From NCBI GenBank assembly GCA_006503535.1, contig QYRS01000011.1:1860001-1924000 (forward strand): a stretch of 64,000 nucleotides of DNA. Reading direction: 5' to 3'. The stretch comes from Arthrinium phaeospermum. Lineage: Eukaryota > Ascomycota > Sordariomycetes > Amphisphaeriales > Apiosporaceae. The position numbers and the translations under genes were made by a program. The notes below the pieces were generated by a model, which was not told where the DNA came from, ran no database searches, and saw only the letters and a list, made by a program, of their open reading frames with translations. The first letter of the stretch is position 1, and the number at the start of each line of letters is the position of its first letter. This document shows, piece after piece, positions 22,996-33,997 of the stretch.

Positions 22996-24098
22996 TTAGG
23001 CCTTGGGGGCAGCAGGAGCAGGAGAAGCAGGGGCAGCAGGAGGAGCAACAACGGTAGCTCCCGGGGGCACGGTTCCAGCGCCCGGCTGAACGGTGATGGT
23101 CGTGGTAACGGTGCCGGCAGACTTGGCGGGGGCCGCGGGGTTAGCCACGGCGGGAGGGGGAGCAGTGGTCGCCGGGGGCGCCGCAGCAGGTTTGGTAGTG
23201 GAAGCCTTGGCCTGTTACGATAAACACGTCAGTCATCGTATCCTTTGCGGTCCAGCACGCATAACAGTTGGAGTGTCACTTACAGGGGGGGCCGCGGGAG
23301 GGGGAGGAGCAGGAGCAGCCGACGAAGCAGGGGCCTTGGACGAGGCAGCAGGAGGGGCGGCCGGAGGAGCGGCCGGGGGAGGAGCGGCGCCACCCTTGCC
23401 ACCATCCTCGGGAGGTGCAGGCTGGAAGGCAGCTTGGGCGAGAGGAATCTGGGCGACGGTTCCGCCGGCAACCGTCTTGGCGTCAACGTTGGCCTTGGCC
23501 TGGTTCGACACCTTGAAGTATTGCACGACTTGGTCGGCAGTCTTAGGGTTGATGACCATCATCTGACCCAACTGGCAATGAGGTCCAGTGGCGCAGTAGA
23601 TGAACATGGGTTCCGTCGACAAGACGGGCATGTTGAAGGTGCCGACAGTGGTCTGGCCGTCGTTGAAGGGAATGTGTCCACTGTGGACGGCACCGGGAAG
23701 CGTGTTTTGCAGAGGCGTGCAAGGGGCCGTCTCGGAAGACTGCGTCACGGTGTGGTTGCCATTGGCGAACTGGAACTGGACGATATCGCCGACGGCGGCC
23801 GTCACCAAGTTGGGAACCATGGTGACTTGCTGGCCGCCGATGATGACGGGGATGATCTTGGCGGCCGCCTCGGCACCGAAATCGCCCTCTGGAGAATGAA
23901 AGTTAATATCAAAACGCGGCAAGAGGGAGGGGACTCGCGGGTGGTGAACCTACTGCGAAGTCCGGCAGCCTTCAAGGCCTCATGGGCCGCTTCCTGGGGA
24001 GACATGACTCTGGGCTCCTGTTCCTTGCGCACGGCAAGGGGCTGCGGCAGAGCGCTGACAGCGGCGGCAAAGACCGCCAAACTCATGGAGAACTGCAT
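22996..24098 (-). CDS. Secreted cupredoxin-domain, Pro/Ala/Ser-rich protein
   Basis: Three exons: 24098-23954, 23888-23284 and 23211-22996, 321 residues. The signal peptide is MQFSMSLAVFAAAVSALPQ. The first donor (GTAGGT) is weak but keeps frame and is followed by TTAACTTTC...CAG. The cupredoxin fold covers about residues 60-190: VGDIVQFQFANGNHTVTQSS, then FIYCATGPHCQLGQMM. The His of GNHTV together with Cys, His and Met of C-x4-H-x4-M form a complete type-1 copper site. The C-terminal 120 residues are low-complexity Ala, Pro, Ser and Thr, typical of O-glycosylated stalks of fungal extracellular serine-rich proteins. No strongly hydrophobic GPI tail is seen, since it ends PASPAPAAPKA. It is probably a cell-wall or secreted copper protein; its partner is unknown. 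Confidence 0.9.
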
Positions 24099-26519
24099 GT
24101 TGAGAGAAGAGGATGTAGGATTAAATGGATGGGTATCTCGTAGCCAAAAGGAACGTAAGAATAAAAGGGCCGCTCAACGGTTGTCGCACGAAAAGAATGA
24201 AAGAATAGCAGGCACTGGACCGGTCGACGGCGTCACTAAAGATAGGTTGGAGAAGGAGTGCTGCGAGAGGAATGGAAGAGATTCCCAGCCAGATCGGGAT
24301 GGTGGGATCCTGCAAGGTCATATACCCGACGGCAGCACGATCGGACGGGGCTTCCTATCACTTGGCTTTGCCAGGGGGGTGTGACTTCAATTTGCGTGGC
24401 CTTGCCCCTGCCGAGAAGTCACGACTCGGCGGCACGAACCCATGTGCATCCCACCTTGCCGAAGAGCCGCATCGACAAATCTCTTCAAGGGCCCCGAGGG
24501 ATCAGTCGATGTGTGGATGGCTGGCCCAGAAATCCTGGGTCGCAGGCGGCCGGAAAACGTGTGTCCCGGGAAAGTGCGAGATGGAGGAGGTGGTGGTCCA
24601 AAATGACTCCATTAGATAGACTTAAACGGTGCAAGCTTCGCTGGTGAAGCGCCCGCGGTGCAAATGGTGTTCTCGAACAGGAGCCAGGAGGATATAACCC
24701 ACTGGGATTGCAAGTTTGAAGTCGTACTCAGTCAAACGCCTGAGGCACTTGGTAAGGAGCCGTAAATCCTGCAAGTGGTGCCGCCAAGATGAACAGCCGG
24801 TGGGGATCAGCCGGAAGATCATAGTGATTGGATCGACAGCGGCCTTAGCCTCCACCTGCGAGTGATGAGGTGGTGTAGTTCCCCATCCTTTTCCGTCTGA
24901 GCATGTACCAATGCTGATGGGGCGGGTAAAGTGGTCGGGTCCTGGGCGCCTTGGGCCAGTAGCAACACGAACTGCTTTGCTGGTTAGTTGCCGCATTTGG
25001 CACCCCCAGCGGGAGGCAGGGCTGGCATGGGCCTGCATGGGGCTGTAGTTGTTTCGCATCGACTTCAGATTCTTTCTTGTCGTCCAGGATCTGCAGCCGC
25101 GGGACAGATCATTGTTTTGGCGCCTTTCTCAACTTCGGCAATTCTTTCATGCTCGACGAGAGTTCAGTTCGCCATAGCAGTGACGGCTGATCATTTTTGC
25201 ATAGCCTCGATATGTCATATGCCAATGAGACGGCTGCCAGAGCGACCGACTTGGCGGGACGGCGGGGCACCAAACAGAGCTCAGGCCCGTAATGCTGACC
25301 AAAAGTCCCAAGACGACGCTTTGTTCATTCATGTTTTGGGACATCAATTGGATACCATCTCGGGGCATCGGACGCCTCGGGCGCCTCGGCCCCCTCGTGG
25401 AGTTGCTGCTCTCGGGCGCTACCAGGCGAGCCCCAATCGCGAGTGGAAGGCGTATCAGGTTGCTGGTACTGGGACGATTATGCTGTTGATTGGAGAGATT
25501 TCTGATGTATTACAAACCAGCCCCATGTGCACGTTGTGCAAGTTTGCACCATGGCTACAAGGCATGATGAAGAACACGATGTGGTGACTCAGTCATCAAG
25601 AGGACGCGTGCCTGATGAAACTCGATGTGGCAGGCTAAATCAGAGGATGTTCGGATGTGATGACGCTGGTCGCTGGTCGTTCATGGACTTTGTTCTAGCG
25701 ACCCGAGTACACTTGCCTTGCTGTGCTTGCCTTACCTTATCTTATCGTCGCAGTGCAAAGGGGCTCTCGTACACTTGCCGAAAAGCAATGCCTACCTCGG
25801 CCTTTCGGTCTTCAAACAAAATGAATACTACAGTACTTAATAGTGGACATTTGTCGTATCCATCAGGCTAGTTAGTAGGTATCATTCTACCGTCTATGAT
25901 TCTTATTAATGACTGCCCCAAGATCTACTGTATTCTCTCTTCATTTTTACTTTTTGATTGATCAGAATGAAACTTCGGATTCACAAGGATGCACTCGGCA
26001 AATCATCGGTGTTTGGGGAGAGACGGTTTTCGTAGAGGACCAAAACAAAATATCGCCCAGTTGCAGTGATTTGAAGGGCAGTAAGTAAGGTTCCTAGGAA
26101 GAGCATGCCATTCACCGTCTGCCGCATGTTGCAACTAAATGCATCGGTCTGGTCGAACGGAAGAGACCATTGACTGCATGCTTCTATGCATATCATTGGG
26201 ATTTCATGAGAGAATCTGGCGTGAAAGGATCTTGGATCTATGATGATCTCAAGTCTAGAAGGGACCAATCTGATGGTGCTGGTGGACGGTCTCGACTCTT
26301 GGGATCGGCAGACAAGTTTACCCCACCACCTTTTTTTCAGTCCAACATACGACTCTAGGCCGCTGAGGCTCAAATTGTGTGGCGAACCCCACCATTGACT
26401 TTGACATATTCGATGGTCGAACCATGAATCGTGCACCCTTCTGACCCGTCAACGTCCCCTCTGTCAACCAACATCGCTCTCGAATACCTTCATATCAAAT
26501 CGACGTCTCCTCGCCCGCC
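24099..26519. other. Intergenic between divergent genes
   Basis: About 2.4 kb with no gene I can support. Frames are short and without domain or splice logic. It contains the 5' flanks of the cupredoxin gene (-) and of the dioxygenase gene (+). Confidence 0.5.
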
Positions 26520-27995
26520 ATGTCGAAATCCAAGAAGGCTGCCAAGAGAAAGCGCGACGAGCAGACCGATGCTGCCGCCACGAAGCGCAAGCACCTGTTA
26601 ACCCCATTGTCGCCATCACCCGCCAGCGACACTGCCCCTGCCAGCCTTACCACTGTGGTATCCCAAGAGGAGCTGGAGCTCACAGTCGACACACTACGCA
26701 CGCTCGCCGAGTACCCAGCCATCATCAAATCGAAGGGATGCCGCGATTTGCGAGCCGCCGTCTTCGACTTCCGTCAATCCTGCAACACCGGCACCAATAC
26801 GGCCATTGGCGATGCCAACCTTACGGCGAAAATATCTGCAGCGTTGGTGGATGGCAAATACACAGATGCTCTGGTGGGCCTGGCCGAGATGCGTATACGA
26901 AATGAGGCGCCGAAGCTGGGGGCTCTGTGTCGCTGGGTTCGAGATTTGGACGCCGTGAGCGGCCTGTCCTTGGTGAAAGAGAGCGACGCCGGAAGGCCGA
27001 CTATCCCCCGAACCAGCAGTCAATTGGAGACTTTGAGGGTGCTCGATGCGGTTCTGCGGGTGACCGGGACCATGGACAAGCAGCCGGGAATCCTACCATC
27101 TACACCTGCAGAACCAATCGCTCTGCAGCCATTCTGGGACAACCGAGATACGCCTCATAAGCCGCTTGCGATTCGAGAAAGCGTCCTCGACGGGTCAATC
27201 TTTGAGAGTTGCCCAAAGGGTGTGAAAGAGAAATTCAGTGTACTTGAATTGACGTCGGGGCCCGAGCGCAAGCCTCCGAACCTGCACGATGCGGTGCTAT
27301 ACTTGAGCGAGGACGACGCCGTCCCACTTGCAGCAGCGGGGCCCACCATTACATACCATCACCACCCAGTCGTTCCCAACTTGTCGCTGATGAAAGACGT
27401 GCTTTCACCCGAGGAGTGTCGATCGATCATCGCGGCCACGGAGACGGTTGGCTTCCTTCCCGATGCACCGATTCGAGATGATGGAGCGGAGTCGAGCGTG
27501 CTGGCTCATAATGTTTACTGGATGGTCGACCAGGCCTTCCACGACAAGCTTTGGAGCCGCGTGGCGCCGTTCTTACCGGCGCAAGTGGATGGGCGCAAGG
27601 CACGCAGCATCAACCGACGTTTCCGCGTTTACCGCTACGTCCCCGGCGCCGAGTACCGCTGCCACTTTGATGGTGCCTGGCCGCCGTCCGGCATCAACGC
27701 TACGACGGGCAAGTACATGTGGGATGCATCACCGGCGGATGCGAAACAGTCGAGCCTGTTTACCTTCCTCGTGTATCTCAATGACGAGTTCGAAGGCGGC
27801 GAGACTACGTTCTTCACGCCCAGCCCCGTCGAGGGAGTCATGAATGCTCACCCGGTACGCCCGACTCAAGGAGCCATTGCGCTCTTCCCCCATGGCGAAA
27901 GCATTGGTGCATTACTCCACGAAGGAACCGGCGTGCGATCTGGCGCCAAGTACATTATTCGGACGGACGTCGAGTATGATGTCGATGCCAAATAA
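26520..27995 (+). CDS. 2OG-Fe(II) oxygenase, prolyl-4-hydroxylase-like
   Basis: A single exon of 491 residues. The N-terminus is very basic (MSKSKKAAKRKRDEQTDAAA), which suggests nuclear location rather than secretion; no signal peptide is present. Residues 40-280 form a fungal-specific helical region. The catalytic P4Hc domain is about 290-488. Iron ligands are visible as the H-x-D motif in YRCHFDGAWP (His382, Asp384) and the distal His467 in LLHEGTGVRSG. The 2-oxoglutarate-binding Lys477 is in GAKYIIRTDVEY. The strand VYLNDEFEGGETTFFTP is characteristic of the family. It should hydroxylate a substrate residue using 2-oxoglutarate, O2 and Fe(II). The substrate cannot be inferred, and collagen is not expected in fungi. 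All catalytic residues are intact. Confidence 0.93.
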   Translation: MSKSKKAAKRKRDEQTDAAATKRKHLLTPLSPSPASDTAPASLTTVVSQEELELTVDTLRTLAEYPAIIKSKGCRDLRAAVFDFRQSCNTGTNTAIGDANLTAKISAALVDGKYTDALVGLAEMRIRNEAPKLGALCRWVRDLDAVSGLSLVKESDAGRPTIPRTSSQLETLRVLDAVLRVTGTMDKQPGILPSTPAEPIALQPFWDNRDTPHKPLAIRESVLDGSIFESCPKGVKEKFSVLELTSGPERKPPNLHDAVLYLSEDDAVPLAAAGPTITYHHHPVVPNLSLMKDVLSPEECRSIIAATETVGFLPDAPIRDDGAESSVLAHNVYWMVDQAFHDKLWSRVAPFLPAQVDGRKARSINRRFRVYRYVPGAEYRCHFDGAWPPSGINATTGKYMWDASPADAKQSSLFTFLVYLNDEFEGGETTFFTPSPVEGVMNAHPVRPTQGAIALFPHGESIGALLHEGTGVRSGAKYIIRTDVEYDVDAK

Positions 27996-28903
27996 ATACA
28001 CAGACCAATCAAACACTCGTTGACGGGAAGCGCGTTTTGCCATTGGTTTGATGATTAGTTTCACACAACACGAGTTCAAATCGAAAAAGCGTTCTGACAA
28101 ATGTCAAATACCATCTACAGCCCATTTCAGTGGGCTATTCAATCCGTGGCTTTGGGCCGTTTCATTTCACAGTCAGTGTCGTCGCAATGTACGTGGAAAC
28201 GAGCTTTGACATTTGGGAGCTAGCACAAAAAGACATCGTCTGAACTTGCCAACTTTCGTTCTCGCAGCAAGCAGAGTTGCATTCGTTTTCGCTTGGCGGC
28301 GGGCGGAGATGCGCCCAGCCAGCCAAGCCTCCGACTGGAGCTCGACACGAAAATACTTGACGTCGGCATTAGCTAATAATAGCTGCGGGACGCAAGCCTT
28401 GCCACTAGCATTGACAGCCGATTTGATTGATCGACGGGACGCCATTACTCATGGCAAAAAGCTCACTGCCACCGAGCCTCCTCCATACACCGGCCGTCGC
28501 TGACGACTTGGGTTTAGGTTTCGGGGCCGGCTTTGCTGGGCGCCTTCATTCTAGTCCCATTCTGGAGGATTTTGGGTCTCTTATCGTCCCATCGTCGGCG
28601 ACCTGCAGCAAATACAATACGTAAAAACCCTGGTTGGGAGACCCGCTTCTCGGCTCGACGACGATTTGTGTGGGTTCTTGTTATGTCAGTAGCCTCTCTT
28701 GGGATCTTAGCTGAAGCCGTCAATTGAGGGGTTCGTCTATGATGATGTTTATTTATATCTCGAGTATCCGGTCAGCTTTAATTGGGCCACTGAAGAGAGA
28801 CGTCAGGCCTATTTTCTCGATGTGATTTCGAATTCAAGAGCAGATAGTTCTGGGTCTTTTTACTTTCTTTTCCTCGCGAAGATAAATATTCCATCAAATC
28901 AAC
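27996..28903. other. Intergenic, no gene seen
   Basis: It holds the 3' flank of the dioxygenase gene and the promoter side of the hydrolase gene, with a TTTATTTATATCTCG stretch near 28747. Small frames have no recognisable content. Confidence 0.5.
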
Positions 28904-29960
28904 ATGGCAGCCAAGGGCGTGATCAACCTGCCGCACATCGGCATCCGGGCCGGGTACGAGCTGTCCAACGGCACGTACGACTCGAGCAAGCCGACGTGCG
29001 TGCTGATCAACTCGATGTGCACGACGGTGTCGCTGTACCGGGAGCAGCTGAGCAACGACCGGCGGCTGACGGGCGCCGTCAACCTGCTGGCCATCGAGCC
29101 CCTCGGCCACGGCGCCACCGAGTGCGTCGCCGAGCAGTTCACGTACTGGGACACGGCCATCATGGCGCTGCAGGTGCTCGACGCCCTCGGCATCCAGAAG
29201 TGCTTCGCGCTGGGGACTAGCCAGGGCGGGTGGGTCGTGGCGCGCATGGCGCTGCTGGAGCCGGGTCGGGTAAGTCAATCCTTTGCTGTTCCGTCTTGAC
29301 AGTCTGGAGGGATAGCGTTGTTAACCCGCGATACGACACACAGATCCAAGGCATCCTGATCCTCGGCTCGTCCATGGACGCCGAGACGGCCCAGACGCGC
29401 GAGGAGGGGTGCTGGGACCCGGCCCCCTTCGTGCGCCCTTTTATCGAGGAGCGCTGGGCGGCCGCCGCCGGGGGCAGCCCGACCCCGGATTTTGTGGTGG
29501 ACGACGAGTGGATCGGGTCTATCGCGCATCTGGGGTTCGGCAAGGCCGCGACGCCCGAGAACACGGCGTTCTGGACCCAGACGCTGCGGGATGTCTATCG
29601 GGGCGACGCGGGGCGCCGCAAGCTGCGGATGGCGACGATTGCGCTCGTGGAGCGGGACGGGCTTTTGTTCCGGTTGCCTTATGTTACTTGTCCGGTGCAT
29701 TGGCTGCATGTGAGTTCTTCCTGTTACCTACTTGAACGGAGGTACACGTATGGTACGTTGACGAGGAGCTAACGTTACCTAAGGGCACCGAGGATCCGGT
29801 CTACAGCCCCGAGATCCCCAAGAAGCAGATCAAGCTGTTCACGGGGTCCAAGGAGGCCAGGCTGGACTTGCTCGAGGGCGGCGCGCACTTCCTCAACGCG
29901 ACGCACCCGAAGGAGATGGTCGATGCCATCATGCAGATGGCGGCCAAGTATGGTCAGTAA
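28904..29960 (+). CDS. Alpha/beta-hydrolase fold enzyme
   Basis: Three exons: 28904-29269, 29344-29709 and 29784-29960, 302 residues, all phase-0 junctions. The introns use GTAAGT...CAG and GTGAGT...GCTAAC...AAG. The fold elements are in order: TCVLINSMCTTVSLYREQL, the turn IEPLGHGAT, the nucleophile elbow GTSQGGWVVARMAL (Ser in G-x-S-x-G), the acid Asp in HGTEDPVYSPE, and the catalytic His in GGAHFLNATHPKE. The cap region between nucleophile and acid is about 110 residues. No signal peptide is present, so it is cytosolic. Family members hydrolyse esters, C-C bonds or epoxides, and the substrate is not readable here. It sits next to an HGG thioesterase and near an adenylate-forming enzyme. 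Confidence 0.92.
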
Positions 29961-30722
29961 CCAACCAGCTCATGGGAAGTGCCCGATAAGGTTACGAAAA
30001 AGATTCAATATATTCTCTCCTTTACCCTGTATGACCCCCGTCCGTCCTCTTTGGGAAGAAGTAGAGGACGATGGCTTGTCTTTGGATATGTAACATCAAT
30101 ACGATTCTGGGTCTTCGACACACGCATCATCGCTGCCCATGTTTCATTTATCCCATGTCTGTGCCGAGATTGATCCGTCTCTCTTCTTGTTGTTCTCTAG
30201 CGGGGCAGATCATGTCAACCTCCCATGCATCGTATCAACAAATGATGCCACGGGCCAATCCCAACCTTTCGCCGCCAGTTGTGCACCCTTCAACGCGGTG
30301 ATGAAGCTTATTATATTCTCCAGACCAAGAAGCCTGAAAGTTGAGGGCGGAAACTTTCTGCAAACGGCGAAGCGGGCACGGAAAGTGCCGTGGCCTGGGG
30401 GTCCCGGGCGCCTTCAGATCGGTTTACAACGAGTCGTGTACATACATAACCCATGGAGTTCTTCAACCCCCACCCAGATACCTACTTTCTTTTTGTTGAT
30501 CTACGTAAGTATTGTGAATCGTGCGCATCCATCTCCTCCTTCTTGCCGACCCATCCTACCGAGCGTTACTGTGGATGCTGGTTTGTTTGAGGCGCTACTA
30601 CCTACAATTGATCGCCCAAGATCGGAAACGACGCTCCTCTCCTAAACCTGCCGTCCTTTCCCACCTCTGCCCTGCTCCACTAGCCAGCCACTCACCCCTA
30701 CCTCACTCCCTCGCTGTGAAAG
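29961..30722. other. Intergenic, no gene seen
   Basis: It holds the 3' end of the hydrolase gene and the promoter of the thioesterase gene. A pyrimidine-rich run (about 30640-30720) directly precedes the next ATG, as is common for fungal leaders. Confidence 0.5.
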
Positions 30723-31331
30723 ATGGAAACGCGAAGCGGAAACAACGTCGCCGTCGTCGAGCCCTCCTCCCCCTACCCAGAGGAAGTGCAGCGATTCATG
30801 CGCATCCCCTGGTGCGCCAAGTACATGCCCCCCGCCACCGACCACATCGTCACGATCCACGAGAACCGGACAATCCTGTCGTCGTGGGGCAACCAGTTCG
30901 TCGGCGGCACCCTCAACACCCCCGCCACCATCGCGGCCTGGGTCGACCTCCACCCTCCCCCCGGCCCCGCGCCGCACCACCTGATCCCCGAGTTCCTGTC
31001 CCTGGTCGCGCTGCGCGAGGGCGTGATCGGGTTCCCCGGCTCCGCGCACGGCGGCGCGGCGGCGCTGCTGCTCGACGAGGTGACGGGCATGCACCTGGCC
31101 TCGCAGCGGGGACCGGGCGAGCCGCTCAATAAGGGGTTTCGGACGGGGTACCTGCACGTCGCTTTCCTAAAACCGGTGCCGGCGCCCGGGACGGTGCTGG
31201 TCCGGTCGCGCGTCGTGCGCGTGGAGGGGCGCAAGAACTTCGTCGAGGCGCGGATTGAGGATGAGCACGGGGAGGTGTTGGTTAAGGGGGAGGTGTTGTA
31301 TATTGCGGTCAAGCCTGAATCGAAACTATGA
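30723..31331 (+). CDS. Hotdog-fold thioesterase (4HBT/HGG type)
   Basis: A single exon of 202 residues. The hotdog signature GFPGSAHGGAAALLLDEVTG lies at about residues 101-120, with HGG at its core and the conserved acidic residue of the DE pair in the central helix. The downstream strands LHVAFLKPVPAPGTVLVRSR and FVEARIEDEHGEVLVKGEVL match the beta-sheet half of the fold. The length suits the fungal THEM4/PaaI-like group. It would hydrolyse an acyl-CoA thioester. No mitochondrial or peroxisomal signal is clear (it ends VKPESKL, not a strict SKL, since the last three residues are SKL only if the preceding Glu is ignored; the terminal tripeptide is indeed Ser-Lys-Leu, so peroxisomal import is possible). 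The pairing with the neighbouring adenylate-forming enzyme gene suggests CoA-thioester chemistry. Confidence 0.92.
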   Translation: METRSGNNVAVVEPSSPYPEEVQRFMRIPWCAKYMPPATDHIVTIHENRTILSSWGNQFVGGTLNTPATIAAWVDLHPPPGPAPHHLIPEFLSLVALREGVIGFPGSAHGGAAALLLDEVTGMHLASQRGPGEPLNKGFRTGYLHVAFLKPVPAPGTVLVRSRVVRVEGRKNFVEARIEDEHGEVLVKGEVLYIAVKPESKL

Positions 31332-31401
31332 TGGCTGGAGGAAGGACTCCTGGAATGTTGGTCACTGGTATCCCTCCCGTATGGGGCCTTCGGCGGTTTG
31401 A

Positions 31402-31493
31402 TTGTAGGACGGCTACAGGGTAACGCCTACAGGGTAACAGTTGTAGGACTTGGCTGTGGTGTAAACTGCGGTTACAGGGTAAGTACAGGGTAG
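31402..31493. repeat. Cluster of TACAGGGTA repeats
   Basis: TACAGGGTA occurs four times (about 31414, 31428, 31473 and 31484), twice as TACAGGGTAAC. TTGTAGGAC occurs twice (about 31402 and 31441). Together they form an imperfect repeat between the thioesterase stop and the acyl-CoA dehydrogenase remnant. Confidence 0.6.
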
Positions 31494-31546
31494 CTCGTGA
31501 GTTTTGATGTTCCTCTCTTTTCAAGGCGATGCCCCATCGATCGCGA

Positions 31547-31876
31547 CTACAGCTTCGCCGCCCCCTCGTGCCGCCGCTTCTTCGCCTGCGCCTTCTCCCG
31601 GGCCATCTTGTGCTCCTCCCGCCACGCCAGCTCGCGCAGGATCTCCTCACTGCCGCCGCCGATGACTTTCAGCCGGAGGTCGCGCGAGATCTGCTCCGTC
31701 ATGGTGCGGCCGCGCTCGTAGCCGCGCCCGCCGTGGATCTGCTGCGACTCGCGGACCGCGCGCTCTACGACCTGTGCACCCTGAACCTTGGCGAGTGCCA
31801 CGGGCCCCGCGAGGTCCTTCGTCTGCCATCCCTTCGGCGACTTGCTCACGTCTATGTCAGATGCAATGGCTGACAC
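31547..31876 (-). pseudogene. Acyl-CoA dehydrogenase C-terminal remnant
   Basis: The minus-strand frame encodes LAGPVALAKVQGAQVVERAV, then QQIHGGRGYERG and IGGGSEEILRELAWREEHKM. These are the last helices and the flavin-site QIHGGxGY element of an acyl-CoA dehydrogenase, followed by a basic tail. Only about 85-100 codons of the usual 380-430 exist. Upstream on the minus strand I find no further family sequence, so the FAD-binding and catalytic-Glu parts are missing. The frame is still open and its codon use is GC-rich, so the truncation may be recent or the piece may still be transcribed. I treat it as a decayed or rearranged gene, not a working enzyme. Confidence 0.8.
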
Positions 31877-32552
31877 TAAACTTGCCAGGATGTCTTGTGT
31901 AAGCTGGACTCGTATGTACTGGCTATGTAGCTATCTCGCCGTCCTGCTGGACTACTAATCCCCCCTTCTCCCCAAGCTGTGGATTGGGCAGTCTTGGCTA
32001 ACCCTACCAGTGGTAATGATGGTGAAGCTGGCTGACACTTGTTACACCGCCGGGGAACTCCCTACAGAGCCAGACAGGGGCCGCATCCTAGACTACTAGC
32101 AGATATAAGGTTTGATTGACCGCCGATGGATAAACACAACCAAACAATGCCGGTATAATAGCTACTACCTACCAGGGTCGCGATGTCAAGGATTCAATTA
32201 TATGCATTCACGACGGTCCGACTTTTTCCTATCTCACTCAAGGGCTACTCCGAAAGGTTAAGAAGCAGCAGTAGCGGCAAAGTCCTTATCTTGGGGATAG
32301 CCTACAGTACAACAACAACAACGTGTTCCTGTCTTCGAGTAAGGGTCACACGGTCCAAACGTGCGAGTCAGCGACGGAAAACTAAGTTTCGGAAGTCAGT
32401 CAGTCAGTCAGTCGTAGGTTGGCAACTTCTGCTGCATTTGTTCTTCTTCCTTCTTCTTTCTGTTTTTCGTTCCATCACAACCGAGTGTCAGCGAGATATC
32501 TCCTCCACTCGTTCCTCGCTTTCTTCGTTGTCTACCCAACCCACAGAGCGTT
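31877..32552. other. Intergenic, site of missing dehydrogenase body
   Basis: No acyl-CoA dehydrogenase sequence continues here. A (GTCA)n microsatellite lies at about 32394-32413, followed by a T-rich run, before the convergent 3' end of the adenylate-forming gene. Confidence 0.6.
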
Positions 32553-33997
32553 CTAGACGTTGGTCCTGGTCCCCCGGACATCCACCACCTCGACCGCCTT
32601 GCCGCTCCGCGGACTCGCCGCCAGCTCCCCCGCGCGCACGAACTCCACGCCCAGCCCCGCGACGAGCCCCCTGTTGACGTGCTCGCGGAACATGGGCCGA
32701 CTCGCGTCGAGCCCCGCACGAATCGCGCGCTTCAATGCTTGCCCCTGCTCTTCGTTGGTGGGCGTGTAGGCCACGGCCAGGGTCAGCTTGTCTTTGCGGT
32801 CCTCCCGCGACACCACGGCCTGCAGCGCGCCCGTCCACCTCGTCGTGGCAGTGGCAGGTGGGGAAGAAACCTCTTCTTGCTGCTCGAGGGCGGCCGCCAC
32901 GACTCGCCGCAGGTCTACGAAGTCGATGGAGACGGGGCCCAGGCGGATGGCGGTGCGGTCGCGGTCGAGGATGCGGAAGAGGCCCCGCGAGGGGTCGACC
33001 CAGGCGGCGCGGTCGCCGGAGGGGTAGCGCACGATGGGCATTAGTCGGCGTTCTAGGTTGGTGACGACGAGGCGGCCCGCTATACCGGGGGTCGTGATGG
33101 GTTGGGCCCCTTGGTCGTCGTCGTCGAGGATCTCCACCACGATGGCGGGGCTGTTGACTTGGTGCAGTCTGGGGTCGTTATCGTTACTCTCGTCGTTCAG
33201 GGGTGGAGGCAGGCCAATGACCCCGCAGTCCATGGACCCGTAGATCAACGACCTGACCGCCGCGTTCGGGAAAGCCGCCCTCAGCAGCCCGGCCTGGTCG
33301 GCGTAGAAGGCCTCGCCCGAGAAGAGCAGCAAGCGCACGTAGGGGTGCGTCTTCCCCTCGCCCAGGGCCCGCTCGGCGAGCTGGCACATGGTCGTCACCG
33401 TGGCCAGGACGACGCCGGCCTCGAACTCGACGAGGTGGCCCTCCATGGACTCGAGGCCGACGTGGCCCGCGACGGGCAGCTGCACCGCCCCCGCCCCCGA
33501 CGGCAGGTGGTAGACGGACAGGATGTGCAGCAGGAAGCTGCCGTACAGGTCGCCCGCGTAGAAGAGGTTGGCCACCAGGTCGCCCGCCTGCACGCCGCTG
33601 CGGGCCAGGCCCTCGGCTAGCTGCTTGCTTACGCTGGCCAGCTCGGGGTGGCTGTAGAAGGAGACTTTGGGGTGGGCCGTGGTGCCTGCGGTTCGGGGAG
33701 GGTCAGTAGTGGACACGCACGCTATCAAGCTAGATCTATAAGTGGGGGGGACTCACCTCCTGTCTTGAAGATGATGCCGTCTTTCTGCTGGGATGTCAGG
33801 ACGGTGCTGTTGCGGCACGTGTTGCTCTCCCAGAAGCTGGCGTGGTCGACGACGGGGATGTTGCTCAGCGATAAGTGGTCGTCATCCATGTCGCGCCAGG
33901 CATGGGCATAATACGGTGAGTTGGCCTTGGCAAACCTAAGCAGCTCGCCGATGGCCGCCTCGTCAGTCGCAGTTCCATTAGTCTTGGCAGAACACAT
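32553..33997 (-). CDS. Adenylate-forming enzyme (AMP-binding family)
   Basis: Two exons, 33997-33757 and 33685-32553, encode 457 residues. The phase-1 intron falls exactly inside the phosphate-binding loop, which is rebuilt as FKTGGTTAHPKVSFYSHPEL. Further family features are LYGSFLLHILSVYHLPSGAG, the RSLIYGSMDCGVIG segment (A5-like, with Ser-Met-Asp in place of the common YG.TE), GRLVVTNLERRLMPIVRYPS, and SGDRAAWVDPSRGLFRILDR (the GD / R-x-x-D type hinge). A short C-terminal lid domain follows. Size and order resemble phenylacetate-CoA-ligase-like stand-alone enzymes rather than NRPS modules; there is no carrier domain. It should activate a carboxylic acid as an acyl-AMP, with CoA as a likely acceptor. 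It has no targeting signal. It is convergent with the thioesterase and dehydrogenase remnant. Confidence 0.88.

Noticed and set aside
31414..31438. Homing-endonuclease-like site from the CAGGGTAA resemblance
   Set aside because: Only a partial match to a known recognition site, and no endonuclease or intron is near; chance within a local repeat is simpler.
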